The notes: a model not told the origin generated them from the letters alone. Positions 8,820 to 23,639 are shown, counted from the first letter of the stretch. The stretch: DNA of 64,000 nt from Muricea muricata (GCA_963855995.1 OY979731.1:4682942-4746941); one strand, 5' to 3'. Numbers and translations are program-made.

Positions 8820-10161
8820 CATTTGTAATTGTCTGTAAATATGCATTTCAGCATTAGGGCTGCAAGTTATTGATGATTAAACTATCTATCTCCGTCTATA
8901 TGGAACATATTTATGAGCCCAATTTTCTTCTTTGTCTCAGTAGCTCATTGGTGTGCTCTGTTTTGTACTCAAAGTAAAGTAACAATGCTATGTGTTGTTC
9001 AATACTAATAATTGTAATTATTAAACATTGCAGTTTTTTGTATATTGTGCAAATTTACCCTTTGGGAATTCCATTGCTTCATATATTCCTGCTCGAGTTT
9101 GCAAGATCCCTGTAGTGGTGTATTCTGATTGTGTTAAGAAGATGTTGTAGCTATTTTAAAAGATTAGGTAATCTCAAACCAGCAAACTGATCAATTACAG
9201 TCGTGGTAAATAATAGAAGCATCCGAAAAAAAATGACCAGTTCAACTCCTCACGTTTGAGCAATTCCCCTGATCAATTCTTAACTTAACGTTTACTGAAA
9301 AATCGGAATGAACACAAATAAGATATAGCATTCTCACTGTTCAATAAACAAGAAGTTGTGAACCTTTTAACAGACTTTTCATAATTTTGGTATTGTTGTT
9401 CCTACCCACATGTACGCTAGAAGTACCTATTTTTAAATTTATACAATTGAATGTGTCCTCAGTTATGTATGCTAAACAGATTGACACATAAAGTGAATTA
9501 GAGATAAATTGTGTTAGGAGATCACTGCCCAGAAACGCCTGGCCAGCCCGTTCTTGTTTGTCTTTTGCTGCATTAGAACGTGATTTGTTTAGTACAAGTT
9601 TGTTCATGCAAGTTGTGTTAAAAAATGTAACAACTTTTCCACTGGTAGCTTATTCGTGGGGCATAAAGCTAATTTTACTTAAAACATAAAGCTAATTTTA
9701 GCAAGAAATACCAAACAAGCGTATTAATCCAGCTAACATAATTTGTTCTCGCACTTATTATAATAAGTTACGAACAAGAACCGATACCGCTTAAAGTTAA
9801 ATTAAATTAAATCGTCAATACCTAGGTTCGTTATGCATTGCTTGTTAGATTCAATTTCGTATTTTGTGCAATGTTCATCCAATAATAATAATACACTTAT
9901 ATCCATTTGAATATTATAGCATTATCGATAACAGTGATTTTCACTGAAGGGGTCAACCAGCATAAATAATATTCAAGATGTTCTCATCCTTAAAATGTTG
10001 GGGCTAAACTCGATCTGTCGATCCTAAAATTGCTAATTCACTTGCTACAGTCGCGGCAAGAGAAGCGTTCCGAGAATATTGGACCGATTCATTTGCTCAA
10101 ATTTCGGAATTCTGATCAATCCACAAAATTTTGAAGAAGTTGCCTGAAAGATTCACAGATT
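8820..10161. other. Intergenic, no gene seen
   Basis: AT-rich with no credible coding region. Around 9330-9380 is weak similarity to about 60890-60940 (AACAAGAA-TTGTGAAC-TTTTA), suggesting an old dispersed repeat. Confidence 0.5.
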
Positions 10162-10211
10162 GACCAATCAGAATGCTATATCTTTTTCGTGAGCACTCTG
10201 ATTGGTCAATA
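10162..10211. repeat. Short inverted repeat
   Basis: TTGACCAATCAGA and TCTGATTGGTCAA enclose about 23 bp. Small hairpin-like element, function unknown. Confidence 0.75.
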
Positions 10212-10218
10212 TATATGT

Positions 10219-10577
10219 TTATCATATACTTGTGCCTTTATCTGGGCGATAACACGGTGACATAAAAACGATATGTCCCGTGATATCGTTTTTTGTCCCG
10301 CGATATCGTTTTTTGTCCCGCTCAAACAAAGATGGCGTCCGACTAAAGGATCGATAGAAAGATAACAATAAAAATATAAAATAATACAAGGAAAATAACA
10401 CCAAGAAATTTGCAGCTATTAGAAGATAAGTTATTTTTGGTTTGCTTTTCTAATTTCTGCCTGTTTAGCGTATTTTAAACAATAATTTTGAATTCATTTT
10501 GAAATGTACTCGAAGTATAAATAATTTGAAAATATAATCTGGTTTTTGCTCTAGATAAAGGCACAAGTATGTGATAA
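10219..10577. mobile_element. MITE-like element, family M1 (copy 1)
   Basis: The ends are inverted copies of TTATCACATACTTGTGCC (left end carries one variant base). Inside are tandem subrepeats of GATATCG(T)nGTCCCGC and AAGATGGCGTCCGAC. Related copies lie at about 43696-44015 and 45183-45572, the latter in the opposite orientation. All lie beside (TA)n. No transposase frame is present. Confidence 0.75.
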
Positions 10578-10713
10578 ATAGGTTATCACATTCGAGACTC
10601 GGTAATATCAGTTTTATCGCTCTCGTTGCGATATCATATTTTGTATCAAATATGATATCGTCTCTCGAGCGATAAAACTGATATCACCTCGCCTCTCATA
10701 TAATAACCTATAC
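10578..10713. repeat. Palindromic element, family M2 (copy 1)
   Basis: The ends pair as AGGTTATCA.. / ..TAATAACCT. Inner arms pair through GATATCAGTTTTATCGCTC and GAGCGATAAAACTGATATC. The same palindrome recurs at 45021-45181 and in part at 44010-44087, always directly beside an M1 copy. Confidence 0.75.
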
Positions 10714-10721
10714 ATGTAGGT

Positions 10722-10813
<92 letters not shown>
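10722..10813. repeat. (TA)n microsatellite
   Basis: About 90 bp of uninterrupted TA dinucleotide, adjoining the M1/M2 pair. Confidence 0.95.
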
Positions 10814-10815
<2 letters not shown>

Positions 10816-12504
10816 ATAAAGGAGTAGCCCTTATTTTATTCGAATTCGTGCGTCAAAAAATGCCGCTTTTTGGAATCAAGCGCTATTGGCGCTCGCTCCC
10901 TAACGAGCCCATTCTGTGTTATTTTGCAGAAACAAACTCTAATTAATTTGCAACGTGCACAAAAATCCTCTGCTATAGCGTTTCCCGCATTCTTGAACTC
11001 ATGGAGTTAAAACCAGGTAAAAACATTTAAATTCGAACGCGCGTCACTAGGGGAACCCTTTTGGGAAGCACTGTATGATTAAAACTGTATGATTAATTGA
11101 CCTGTTTGAAATTATCCGACATCCAAGGCCACACGTGATCTACTCTCAAATTTAATTTAACAAATTGCAATTGAAATAGGTGGCCACTGTGGAGAACAAA
11201 ATGGAACAATAAACAAAGAGTCACTGGCGTCCGAAGCCTGTGTCACCGCGCATGTCGCATTATATGCAGCATGTTCAAGGCCTTTACAGCAGATAAGTGT
11301 AGGTATGTTTAGCGAAGCGATTTTTTATATGGATTAATAATGAGTACTGGTGGAGCTAGCCGGCCATATCTTAATGCTGGTAACTATATTATTGAGCTCA
11401 CTGGTTTGGCTTTGGATCTCTGATACCTGAATTACGGAGGATCTTATGCAAACAAGGTTTTGCTTTCTCATATTCAACGTCGTTGTAATATCGTCCCAGT
11501 AAAGGATCTTCATTGGGGTGTAGGTTGTCAGCAAACCGCATTATGGTCAACAACGTCGACGTCGCAATGTAACACGACGTACTTCAAGCAATAATTGAAT
11601 TTGTGGTTCTGAAATAAAATAAAACAGAAGTGTGGTAATTAACGACCGCCCCCGCAACCCACCTCTTCCACAAGAAGGCAGTTTCTAAGACCATTTGCAA
11701 TCGACCCTGAACCGTGACTAATCAAACGTTTTGTTTTACGTTTATTTCCATGACGTTCAGGTGCGTAACGTCATGTTTTGTAATTAACGTTTGCTCGCTT
11801 TTTTTAAACATGAAATGTTCGGCCAATGATAGAACTCTTTATGTCATTTTAAATGAATTGAACGACATTTCAATAATTCTTCATCATTGTTCTATCGCAC
11901 ATCTTTCTTCCTCAAACAAAACTAACTTGTATCATTCTTGTAAATCGCAATACATCCTAACTGCGAATTTCAACTGTTTGGGCGAGCAAAAGTCAACAAC
12001 TGTAATTACAAAACTTGACGGTTACGCTCCAAAACGTTACTGGAAATCGACATAAATAAAGATGCTTGATTTGTCATGGTTCATGGTGGATTGCAAATGG
12101 CAGTATTAACTTGTCCAATTATAGTGTTTTTGAAAATGATAGGAGCGCGTGTTTTCGCCAAAATGCACAAGGAATCACATCATTACTTGTTTATACTATA
12201 ACAAGAAAAGCATACGGCTATTCGCCTGTAACCATGTTACGAAAGTGGACAGAAATCCCCAATTATTCTTAAAGTCTTATGTGAACAACAGAAAAATTTA
12301 ATCACTACATTTCCCCATCCAAATCAACCAGATTTCAATCTAGCGGAATCATCAAGTATTTCTGACGTGAGACAACCGATCCGTAACCCAGTAAGATTAT
12401 TATCAGATTATTGTATCCAATAAAATATTAAGACTCTCACGGTTAGGATTAGGGTTGAAGTTCGGGACAGGGTTCATTTTATATGCATGAAATGACAATT
12501 CCAA
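10814..12504. other. Intergenic, no gene seen
   Basis: Only short unconvincing frames. No domain, splice pattern or repeat was recognised. Confidence 0.45.
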
Positions 12505-12812
12505 TTAACAATTAGATTACGAGCTCGAGATTTCTATGCGATGATAGTTGATGAGGGCGAAGCCCGAATCAGCTATCAACACATAGAAATTGAGAGAGAG
12601 TAATCTAATTGCTTTAGTAGAATCTGAGATAAATAATTGAATCATAAGCCATTTTGTTAAAAATAATATTACATATTGTCTTTGAATTGGAAAAATACGC
12701 CAGGAAAATTGTTGTTTTGCTACTCGCTATCTATCGAGGAATAGATAGCGAGTAGAGTAGCCAATCAAATTACAGTATTTGCATTAGTATGCTAGTATGA
12801 TTCTACTAATAA
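12505..12812. mobile_element. Two adjoining MITE-like elements, family M3 (copy 1)
   Basis: The first part is bounded by CAATTAGATTAC and GTAATCTAATTG, with an inner CTATGCG/CACATAG pairing. The second part is bounded by TTAGTAGAATC (about 12612) and GATTCTACTAA (about 12810), with an inner CTACTCGCTATCTAT palindrome. The same pair, diverged, lies at 45812-46048 beside (AT)n. Confidence 0.65.
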
Positions 12813-13069
12813 GCATTAGAAACCCCAAACGTTGTAACCAGTAATTTTATTGGGTTACAACGTTCGGATCAGCTGCTTGAGAGCGCACGTCTTACAGCTT
12901 GAATATGTACAAGTTCGTCTCTACGAACCGTACAGTGTATTACTCAAGGACATGATGATTTTAAATTTGTATTAAGTTGAAGTTACTTCACAAAATATAC
13001 GCTAACGATACACGCGCAAAACGTTTGCACGAGTAACTTTTAAATGGATTTAATTTCTACATTGTCATA

Positions 13070-13300
13070 CTTCCGTATGAAAACAGAACTTATCAGAATA
13101 GGTATTATAACAGGGCTCCTAGAGCATTTAACAGTCTACCACCACATATCCGTAGAGCGGATGTAACCATTCGACAATTTATGACACTCATGACTGAGCT
13201 TGTATATGAAATTGATGTTCCACAAACTTTCAAAACTGTTTGTTGTAAGTGTCATTCGTGTCGTCCTTTGTCCAGTCTTGTATATAAAATGTGTTGTTAG
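13070..13300 (+). pseudogene. Non-LTR retrotransposon C-terminal fragment
   Basis: A 76-codon open stretch reads LPYENRTYQNRYYNRAPRAF then NSLPPHIRR, ending at TAG. The pattern Y..R....AP..FNSLP..IR is typical of the end of non-LTR ORF2 proteins. No RT core precedes it, so it is a 5'-truncated copy. The region 13301-14035 that follows shows no gene. Confidence 0.6.
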
Positions 13301-14035
13301 TAGATGAGTCATTTGCTGACCTCAGAATACTTTACATTTTGGCTTTTGTTATCAGAATTCACAAAGTTCTTGTGGTTACTAGGCAGTTTTATAGTGATTA
13401 CTTGACAGTTTCATACACTTCATTCATCCGATTATCTTTCTGAGGGCAGCGAATAACCAAAATCTTGTAAAAATTGTTTGTATAATAATTTAGATACCAT
13501 GTTAATGAAGCAATGAGCTCTGTAGGGCTTACCGGTGAGGTTTGACAAAGCTTTTTATATAAATATATAAACTGCCAAATACTCTCTGGTTTACTGAGTC
13601 CCGAGGCCAGCCCGACAATTCAGACGTGCTATGCAAATATTTGTATTCCAAGGGCGGTAATCCATCCAATCTTTATATTCCATGGGCGATAATCCATTCA
13701 AAAAGGACCTGGGGGTATGATTCCCTAATTTTTTTTAGAACTTTAGTACAGGCACTGGATTTTTAAATGTACTTTACTATAAACTCCTATTCTATATTAC
13801 TCCTATTGTTAATGCAATGAATTCATTTATAGCGGTATAAAGATATTAAAAACTGTTGTGTGGGCACGTCGAAATATTTTGTTACGATTAAATAACATCT
13901 ATAAATTTTAATAAAATTCGAACTAAGGGGAAGTAGTTAGATATTCTTGCCCCACACTTCAAAAAGTGAGGAGGCAGCACACCCCCCAGGATTGACGCCC
14001 TTCCTCCCTTTGGTATGTGACCTACTTAATTTATA

Positions 14036-15734
14036 CTACTGACCTTTATCGATAGTGGGATATGTTCGTTTCATTCCAAACCACTTGCTTTCTTTACCAA
14101 TGATGCCTTTCTCCACAAAATAATCGAGAACAACTGAAACACAGTTCTTGTCGGGATCACCTATGACGCAATATTCGATCCAGTCTTTTAGTTCTCTCAT
14201 TTTACCGCGGCCATGCACGGCAATCATCTCACTGAAACCAGCGGCATCCAGAAATGAACCAGTTTTGCTGCTGTCCCGAACCTAGATAATACAAATAGTA
14301 ATATATAACGAAAGGACAAAGGTTTAGTGCCACTGCAGTGTCAAACTGTTTCCTACAAAAGTTTACAAAAAATCGTGAAAAACTTTCTTGTGACGAACTC
14401 CCGTGATAGACTATATAACTTTTGATCGAGCACCCTGAAATTGGTAAAATTCCAAGGCTTGGTGGCGAAATGTCGTAAATACGGAAAAAATAGCCTTGCG
14501 AAATTTTGTTGATATTCGTATTACGCACGAAAAAGCCAACCACCACATTTGAGTCGAAAGTGGTTGGCTTTCTCGTGCGTAATACAAACATATACAAAAT
14601 TCGCAACCTTCGCAGGGCTACATTTTCCTTCTGTGCTGAAACATTTTGTTCGTGTGTCCTGAATCAAAACTTGGTCTATCACGGGAATTGTTTTTTGCAA
14701 TTACAATTTTTGAGTGATGTAACTAGACATGCAACTGATCATAAGGTTCGAGTTTGTATACATATCCAATCCAACATGACCACACAAATCAGTGAACTCC
14801 ATAAAGACTGGAAAGATAACTCAATATAAAGCTCCTATGTTCGGATGAATCCAATATGGCGGACAATGAGTGCTGTCTAGTAGGGCAAAATCACGCGTGG
14901 ATTTTGTGTGTGTTGTCCGAGGCCTAACAATGTGGCCAATTTTCATAGGGCGGCGTAAAATAAATAGAGACTGGGGCCTCGAGCTCACCTACACAAAGAG
15001 CTTCAAATTGGATTAAAGATGACGGGCCAAGTTATCCTTCCAGTATTTATAGAGTTCACTGGTACAAATACGAATGTTACGTAACTTGTGACAGAATTAT
15101 AATATGACTGTATCAGATTACCGAATTCATGTAAACCAATATAATTCAATACCCTATGGTTTCAACAGAAACCGAATAAGTTCGATCCGGATTGTTACTC
15201 AATCGAAATTCCTGTAAAAACCCCCTAAAATCCAGTCGAAACATCCCATAACAATTTTTTAGACAATTCACACAGATCTGTATTTGGCACCAAGTCGCAG
15301 TAACCAATCAGACGTGTTAAAATTCTCTTGTTTATTTAAGGCCAGTCAAAAAGATTAGTAATAAAAATGATATTTAAACTTCTGTGTTATACCTTGATTA
15401 CTGATTTGACACAGTCATCTGTTAGTTTTCCCTTCATGTCGATATCAATCTTGCCAGCTGCCCAAAGATCCAGAATAAGAGCAGCATAGGCACAAGAGAT
15501 CAATTTGTCCGAAGTTCGTCTTCCATTCACCGTGCCAAGACCTCGATGATGCCACAATAAGCAATAATCTTCGCATAATTTCATTTGTCGTTTGGCTGTA
15601 CCGATTTTGTCAAGCTTCGGTAATATTTGACAAATAAAGTTGTTCACTTTTGCAGGTATGTTTTCCGATTCACCAGAATTACTCCCCAGCGCCGCAGCAA
15701 CGCCACCCGCAACACCGCCAGCTGCTGACGCCAT
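14036..15734 (-). CDS. GPP34/GOLPH3-like protein, two exons, 195 aa
   Basis: Exon 1 spans 15734-15393 (114 codons, ending at donor AAG|GTATAA). Exon 2 spans 14281-14036 (acceptor TATCTAG, stop TAG at 14038-14036). Both junctions are phase 0. The start is ATG at 15734, in MASAAGGVAGG, a low-complexity N-terminus. The middle (SCAYAALILDLWAAGKIDID) and exon 2 (TGSFLDAAGF, LKDWIEYCVIG, VLDYFVEKGIIGKES, then YPTID) follow the GPP34 pattern of a hydrophobic A-L-x-D-L-x-x-x-G-+-I helix, a TGD/S-x-LD turn, a W-I segment and LVEKGIL. GOLPH3 proteins bind phosphatidylinositol 4-phosphate on the Golgi and are nearer 300 aa, so this is a short, divergent member and its function is inferred. The 1.1-kb intron carries a foldback element. 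Confidence 0.65.
14400..14690. repeat. Foldback element inside the GPP34-like intron
   Basis: A core hairpin has 26-bp arms (14518-14543 and 14560-14585, one mismatch) with a 16-nt loop. Outside it the pairing continues imperfectly to CCCGTGATAGAC (14400) and GTCTATCACGGG (about 14674-14685). Non-coding and MITE-like. Confidence 0.75.
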
Positions 15735-18517
<2,783 letters not shown>

Positions 18518-18580
18518 CATTTCGCTCTGTCTATATGTCATTGAGCACTCTTTTGTATTTCGCTAACCAAAACTAGCACA

Positions 18581-18698
<118 letters not shown>

Positions 18699-18744
18699 TT
18701 TAATTTATACAAATATACAAATTTATAGTGTTCTCTCGATTAAA

Positions 18745-18800
18745 ATTTTCTTGTTTTGAGCTTTCGACTCGGTGCTTCGAGTCTTCATCAGAAAGATGGA
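18745..18800 (-). ncRNA. Hammerhead-like core motif (unproven)
   Basis: On the minus strand, CTGATGA is followed by an extra A, a 5-bp stem GACTC/GAGTC with an 8-nt loop, and then GAAA. This resembles the CUGAUGA-stem II-GAAA core of hammerhead ribozymes carried by Penelope-like elements. The extra A, and the absence of an obvious stem III partner with a UH cleavage site, argue against a working ribozyme. Confidence 0.3.
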
Positions 18801-19741
18801 TCCATCAAGTTAAAGTTCAATTTTTGTGTTTTCCCACTGCAAAAACCCATGGAAAAAAACCAGTATGTTTTGTGATTGCTCGACCGTTTATATTGCACCC
18901 AACTTCGAAGTGGTAATCTAGCGAAGTAATAATACCTCAATAAATTAATTAATGTTCATTATCTACCTAGTAGCAACATGCACGCTATACACCTAACGCA
19001 ATGGTAATCTGGCTCCCTAATATCACACCAAAGTCCTTGATTCGCTGTCATGTCCAGTCACTGTCACACCAGTACCATTCTCTGAGGTCATATCACTGTA
19101 GACGGCAATAGTTTCAGACGTTTGTGCGAAAAGCTTTCGTTTTATTGTTAGCATTGTAAATTAGTTGATTTATTAACGCGTGTATACTTTTGGACTGGAT
19201 ATTCTACGTTCCATGTAGTATTCCATTACGTATTAACTTATTCTTAATATGGATTTTGTTCACATTACGTAATATTAAGGATTACCTAGCTAATTACTAT
19301 ATTTAATTAATTTTTGACAAATATGTATTTTTTTCATAAAAACACTCATATTATAAATGTGTCAATTATTACTACTTTTAATTAAACGAACCGAAGGAAG
19401 GAACACCGAGAATTACTTGCTAGAATTTAAAGCTGCACAAATGAGGCTTAACAAGGTGCGCGAAATTAAATCGCGCGAATTCAAAATGATACGACGCGAG
19501 TTTTAATACAAGTAAGGTATGACACAAAGTGGTTTTTGTGCATGGATTATCGCTGTGTTTGTAGTTTATTGTTGAAAACCATGATGCTGCTAAGAGAGCT
19601 GTTTTAAATGTAGCTTATGCCTGGGGACGAAATTGCAACAAAATGACGTCACTGATGATCTATATTGACTCAATTCATCCTGGTGAGCTCCAAATATATC
19701 TGGAGTGAGAACTCGAGAGCCAAACAAAAGTAAAACCAAAG

Positions 19742-21027
19742 ATGGCGGAAATTGAAGGAGCTGTAAGTCCTCAATTGAGCACACTGATTCATCCTCGCCA
19801 ACGTAGTGTTTGCGTGGAACATATATTCCTTGTTTTTGTTGTATTTATTTTGTGTCTTGCACCTCTTCTATATTTAATATCTTGCAAAATCTTATAGCTA
19901 CGTTCGAAAAAAGCGCACGACTCCAAGGCAACATAACAGGTTTAAAGCAAAACAGAGCACAACAATAAAGCAGTATTTTACAAGCTTGATTACTCGAAAA
20001 AGACGTCTTTTTCCACTTAAGCCTGGTTCACTCTTGTCGTAAGAATCGGGGATGACTTCACCTGGCCGATGTGATCGAGTGAATTCTACACTATTGCAAA
20101 AGCAATCTAATATTTCTCTCTCACTTTCGTTTGTTAACATGTTCATACACATACGTGAGAAGGAGAAAATCTCGGATTCTTACGACAAGTGTGAATCAGG
20201 CTTTGGAGTTCATGCACCAGGTCGTCAGGTTGTCTTTGGGAATGAGCTAGCATGCTTATGACAACATAAACATGTCACGTGAGCTAATTTACACGTTTCC
20301 CATTGGCTAATAAGAAATGATGAGAGGCCATTTCCAGCTCAGCCACTAAATATACATCTGGACATTAACCATTTGGCGCTGGAATGAGCATGCGCAAGTA
20401 TCGTTGGAAAGTATTTCGTATTTAGCTAGTGAACACAGCAGTAATGGCAATGATTGTGGCAGACATTGTACAGACAAGGATTGTGACACCTTGGCAACAC
20501 GTATGCGCACTATGTTAACCTCATCTCGCTTAAATTGATATCATTGCACTAATTCACTTTAACTTCCTTTTATTTATTGGATTTTAGGCGCAATTATTTT
20601 TGTAGGTACTATTCATTTCCTTACCAGGGACGCCGGAACTGGAAGCGACAGGAAGGGCAGCTGTCCCCTTGCCTTTTGTTCGGAGGGGCAGGTGGGATGT
20701 GTTCTTCAAGAACGCTATCATCCGAAATGCCGTTTTGTATAAATGTGTCAAGCCTTGTATTTGGTCGTTATGAGTTGCAGTTCGTACTGTTTAATCATGT
20801 GATTCTGAAAATAAAAATTAGTCGTTTTCGCTTTTCGTTGATTTTAGTGTGAACAGGGGGAGCTGCTCGAAGTTCAACGATTCAAATCTCGTGTCAACGT
20901 AGTGTTTGTATGGAACATATTCCTGGTTTTTGTTGCATTTATTTTGTGTCTTGTACCTGTTCTTTATTTAATATCTTGCAAAAGTTTACGTTCAAAAAGG
21001 CAGCGACAACTAGTCCTACCTCTCTGA
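19742..21027 (+). CDS. Small putative membrane protein, at least 2 exons
   Basis: A candidate first exon (19742-19762) encodes MAEIEGA and ends in a GTAAGT donor. A candidate last exon (20848-21027, acceptor TTGATTTTAG) encodes CEQGELLEVQRFKSR, then one strong transmembrane segment (about 20 residues, ending LVPVLYLIS), then the basic tail CKSLRSKRQRQ before TGA. The phases agree (both 0), giving about 67 aa if no exon lies between. The topology fits a tail-anchored or single-pass protein. No family was recognised. It is convergent with the GPCR, with stop codons 24 bp apart. A decayed copy of the last exon lies inside the intron at about 19798-19910. Confidence 0.4.
19798..20045. pseudogene. 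Decayed copy of the convergent membrane-protein/GPCR 3' ends
   Basis: Positions 19798-19910 closely match 20897-21003, the transmembrane exon on the plus strand. Positions 19916-20045 on the minus strand encode GKRRLFRVIKLVKYCFIVV, matching the TM6 region (GKRRLLREIMRIKSCFIVV) of the GPCR. Both pieces keep their relative order and orientation, so one duplication of the convergent junction explains them. Frames are disrupted. Confidence 0.7.
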
Positions 21028-21050
21028 TTAGGCAAAGTCAGCTTCCTATT

Positions 21051-22001
21051 TCAGAAACTAGAATTTAGAATTTTTCTCGCCTCTGTTCTAAGCAATCTGT
21101 TGCTCCAGAAAAATATCACTGAATTGAGATTGGAATTTAAGAAAGGCAGGGTCACAGTCCATCTAGTGTACGAGGCGTAGTTTATAAAGCCATAGTGAAA
21201 AATAACAGGTTCCATCATCACAGGCAGCATGCACACGGCAAAACTTAGCACGACAATAAAGCAGGATTTTATACGCATGATCTCTCGAAGAAGACGTCTT
21301 TTTCCTCTTGGTTCATTCACCACGTCGACAGGACGTCTTTCGGAATGGGACAGCTTTCTGAGGACAACATAGATTTTCGTATATGTATAGGTAATGAAAA
21401 TAAAATATGCTAACATCATTAGTGAAAAAGAGTTATACATGACACTTGGAATGCGGATCGATGAAACGATAATTATGAGGTAAACGAAGCTCCCCGAACC
21501 CACAAAGATTGCTATTCGTCTCTTTGTAACGAGAGTTTCATACGAGTATGGATGTAACACTCCAACGTACCTCTCAATTGTCATAGCTATTAAAGTGACT
21601 AGTGAAAATGCAGGCAGTGGAAATGAAGACAAGACCAAAACCACAACAGTTATGCAATTGTCAATTTGCAACAATGGCAAAGCTAGAAACACGGCAAAAA
21701 ATGGGATACTAATAAAACCAACACCTAAATCGATGGCAGATTGTATCAGGATAACAAAGTAACACTGTTTGCGTTTAAGCTGAGATGATTTTCTGATTGT
21801 TAGAACGGATAGCAAGTTGAGGAAAACGATTGAAAATATAAGAATAACATTGAATACGATAAGTACCAATCGGTTTGCTATGTCCATTCCATTAATAATA
21901 GAAGTCCATTCAATCCACTGTTGATGTATAAACTGAGGGCATCTCCTTTGAAAGTAATCCATCCCTTCATGAGTTTGGACCATGCTTAAATCGCTTTGCA
22001 A
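21051..22001 (-). CDS. Class A (rhodopsin-like) orphan GPCR, 316 aa, single exon
   Basis: Seven hydrophobic segments are visible: about residues 44-69, 80-104, 114-142, 162-184, 190-215, 243-268 and 283-301. Class A marks are N62 in TM1, D91 in TM2, C116 at the start of TM3, the E143-R144-Y145 motif after TM3 (DRY variant), C257-M-L-P260 in TM6 (CWxP variant without the Trp) and N293-SVIF in TM7 in place of NPxxY. The second extracellular loop has no clear cysteine to pair with C116. Intronless GPCRs of this kind form large lineage-specific sets in cnidarians. No ligand can be assigned. The ATG at 22001 gives a long N-terminus, and the ATG at 21983 is a possible alternative. Confidence 0.88.
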   Translation of the reverse strand: MQSDLSMVQTHEGMDYFQRRCPQFIHQQWIEWTSIINGMDIANRLVLIVFNVILIFSIVFLNLLSVLTIRKSSQLKRKQCYFVILIQSAIDLGVGFISIPFFAVFLALPLLQIDNCITVVVLVLSSFPLPAFSLVTLIAMTIERYVGVLHPYSYETLVTKRRIAIFVGSGSFVYLIIIVSSIRIPSVMYNSFSLMMLAYFIFITYTYTKIYVVLRKLSHSERRPVDVVNEPRGKRRLLREIMRIKSCFIVVLSFAVCMLPVMMEPVIFHYGFINYASYTRWTVTLPFLNSNLNSVIFFWSNRLLRTEARKILNSSF

Positions 22002-22694
22002 TAAATTTTCAAGTAGTATTGTGTTCTCTTATATTCCATTTATACAGTGAACAATATTTAAGATAATTACAAATGATATAGTGTTAATGGTTTTTATGCA
22101 AACAAGATAAAATATCCCATAGCCTTTTTTAAATTCAATTGTAAAATAGAAATTAGAAGTAGACGGTGGTTTTAGTATCCTGCTATATATTACACTCGAG
22201 TCATTTAATTGGTTTTGATATACATAATTTTCTTCCTTTTTCCTTCCTGCAACCATTTGTTAATTAAAAAAACATTCATGTGTGAAACTAATTGCCGCAC
22301 CCCCTTAAACATCTTGACACTTATTGACGTCGTCTTCAACACCATAAACAATATTTGAATTTTACAAAATTCTGCAAAAATCAAAGTGCACTATATGAGA
22401 CACCTATCCCCGTGTAGTGGTTCATGTAATCGGAATTTTGAGGATGATACAGAATTACAGAACTATAACACGAAATATTTAATAGACGGAGAGATAGCAG
22501 CTATTGTGTGACAGCAAATTTGCTATATAAAGCGATTTTTTGAGCATTTGAGGATAATTTCTAACGTTTCCAATCAAAGGAAACGTTTGGGCAGGGGTCA
22601 AGTTAAAGACGTAAAAATTTGTTCTTTATCTTTATAAACGATGCCACGACCAGTTTTTCACTAGATGAATGTATTCAAGTGATTTTGCTACAAA
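22002..22694. other. Region upstream of the GPCR, no other gene seen
   Basis: AT-rich. Presumably holds the GPCR promoter, but no element stands out. Confidence 0.4.
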
Positions 22695-22879
22695 ACATAC
22701 ATTTTGTCGCAAATGAAAGCGATAATAAATTAATTTTATTTAAACGACGTTTCGATGTCATCTTTACATCATTTTCAAGTTCATTTTAAATGAACTTGAA
22801 AATGATGTAAAGATGGCATCGAAGCGTCGTTCAAATAAAATTAATTTATTATCGCTTTCATTTGCGACAAAATGTATGT
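22695..22879. repeat. Near-perfect palindrome, 92-bp arms
   Basis: Arms 22695-22786 and 22788-22879 pair with three mismatches and a 1-nt centre. The arms contain GATGTAAAGATGACATCGAA, a small internal stem followed by GAAAC, a motif style often met at the ends of Penelope-like and related elements. Non-coding. Confidence 0.9.
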
Positions 22880-23639
22880 CGAAAGCTTTCCTAATCAAAA
22901 CAAACACATGCGCATGCAATTAACGACAAATCTTTGAACTTCAGAGAGATGGATTTTTAGATGATATAAATGTATTACTTTTCTATACATTAATTTAAGA
23001 CTAAACTGTCACTCATTATAATAATCATATTAAAGTTACGCTTGTCAAGCTGCACAAGCCAAAGTCAATAAAACCTGTAACAGTGCATTAATCTCTCTCC
23101 ATGACATAACTGGTACTTAACTGGTTCAAAGTTATTTTCATACATCCATCTTAACTTTTATAACAGTGAGTTTACATTCCCACCACATTAACAAGTACGT
23201 ATATTCAATGGTTTGCCGATAAGCTTGAAGAAGCTTAATAAAACCACAGCATTTCACAACTTCATTTAATGTGTTAAAAAATGCGAGGATTTTAGCCTGT
23301 ATATATAGATTTCGATATTTTAATGGTTTTGAAACCTGCAGCAACTTATATTTTGAACTTTATCAGCTGTACATACAGTTACTTGCCAAAAGTTTAAATA
23401 CAGTATAATTTTTTTGGCATAAATGCGTTTGACATACAATTTCCCGATTAAATACCCATACTAATACTATCTGAGTGTATAATGTCCTGCAAGCATCGGG
23501 TGCCTGATGTATATTACTGTATCACGTTACCACTACATCTGTCATTGGAACCAGACACAAGTGAATATGGGTAAAGAAAAAGAACAAACAGAAGACGAAC
23601 GATCATTTATTGTTGGAATGGAAAGAGATAAGCGACCAA
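22880..23639. other. Intergenic, no gene seen
   Basis: No supported feature. Confidence 0.4.

Noticed and set aside
14229-14606. 125-codon minus-strand frame
   Set aside because: Lies in the GPP34-like intron across a foldback element, and its translation mirrors the hairpin.
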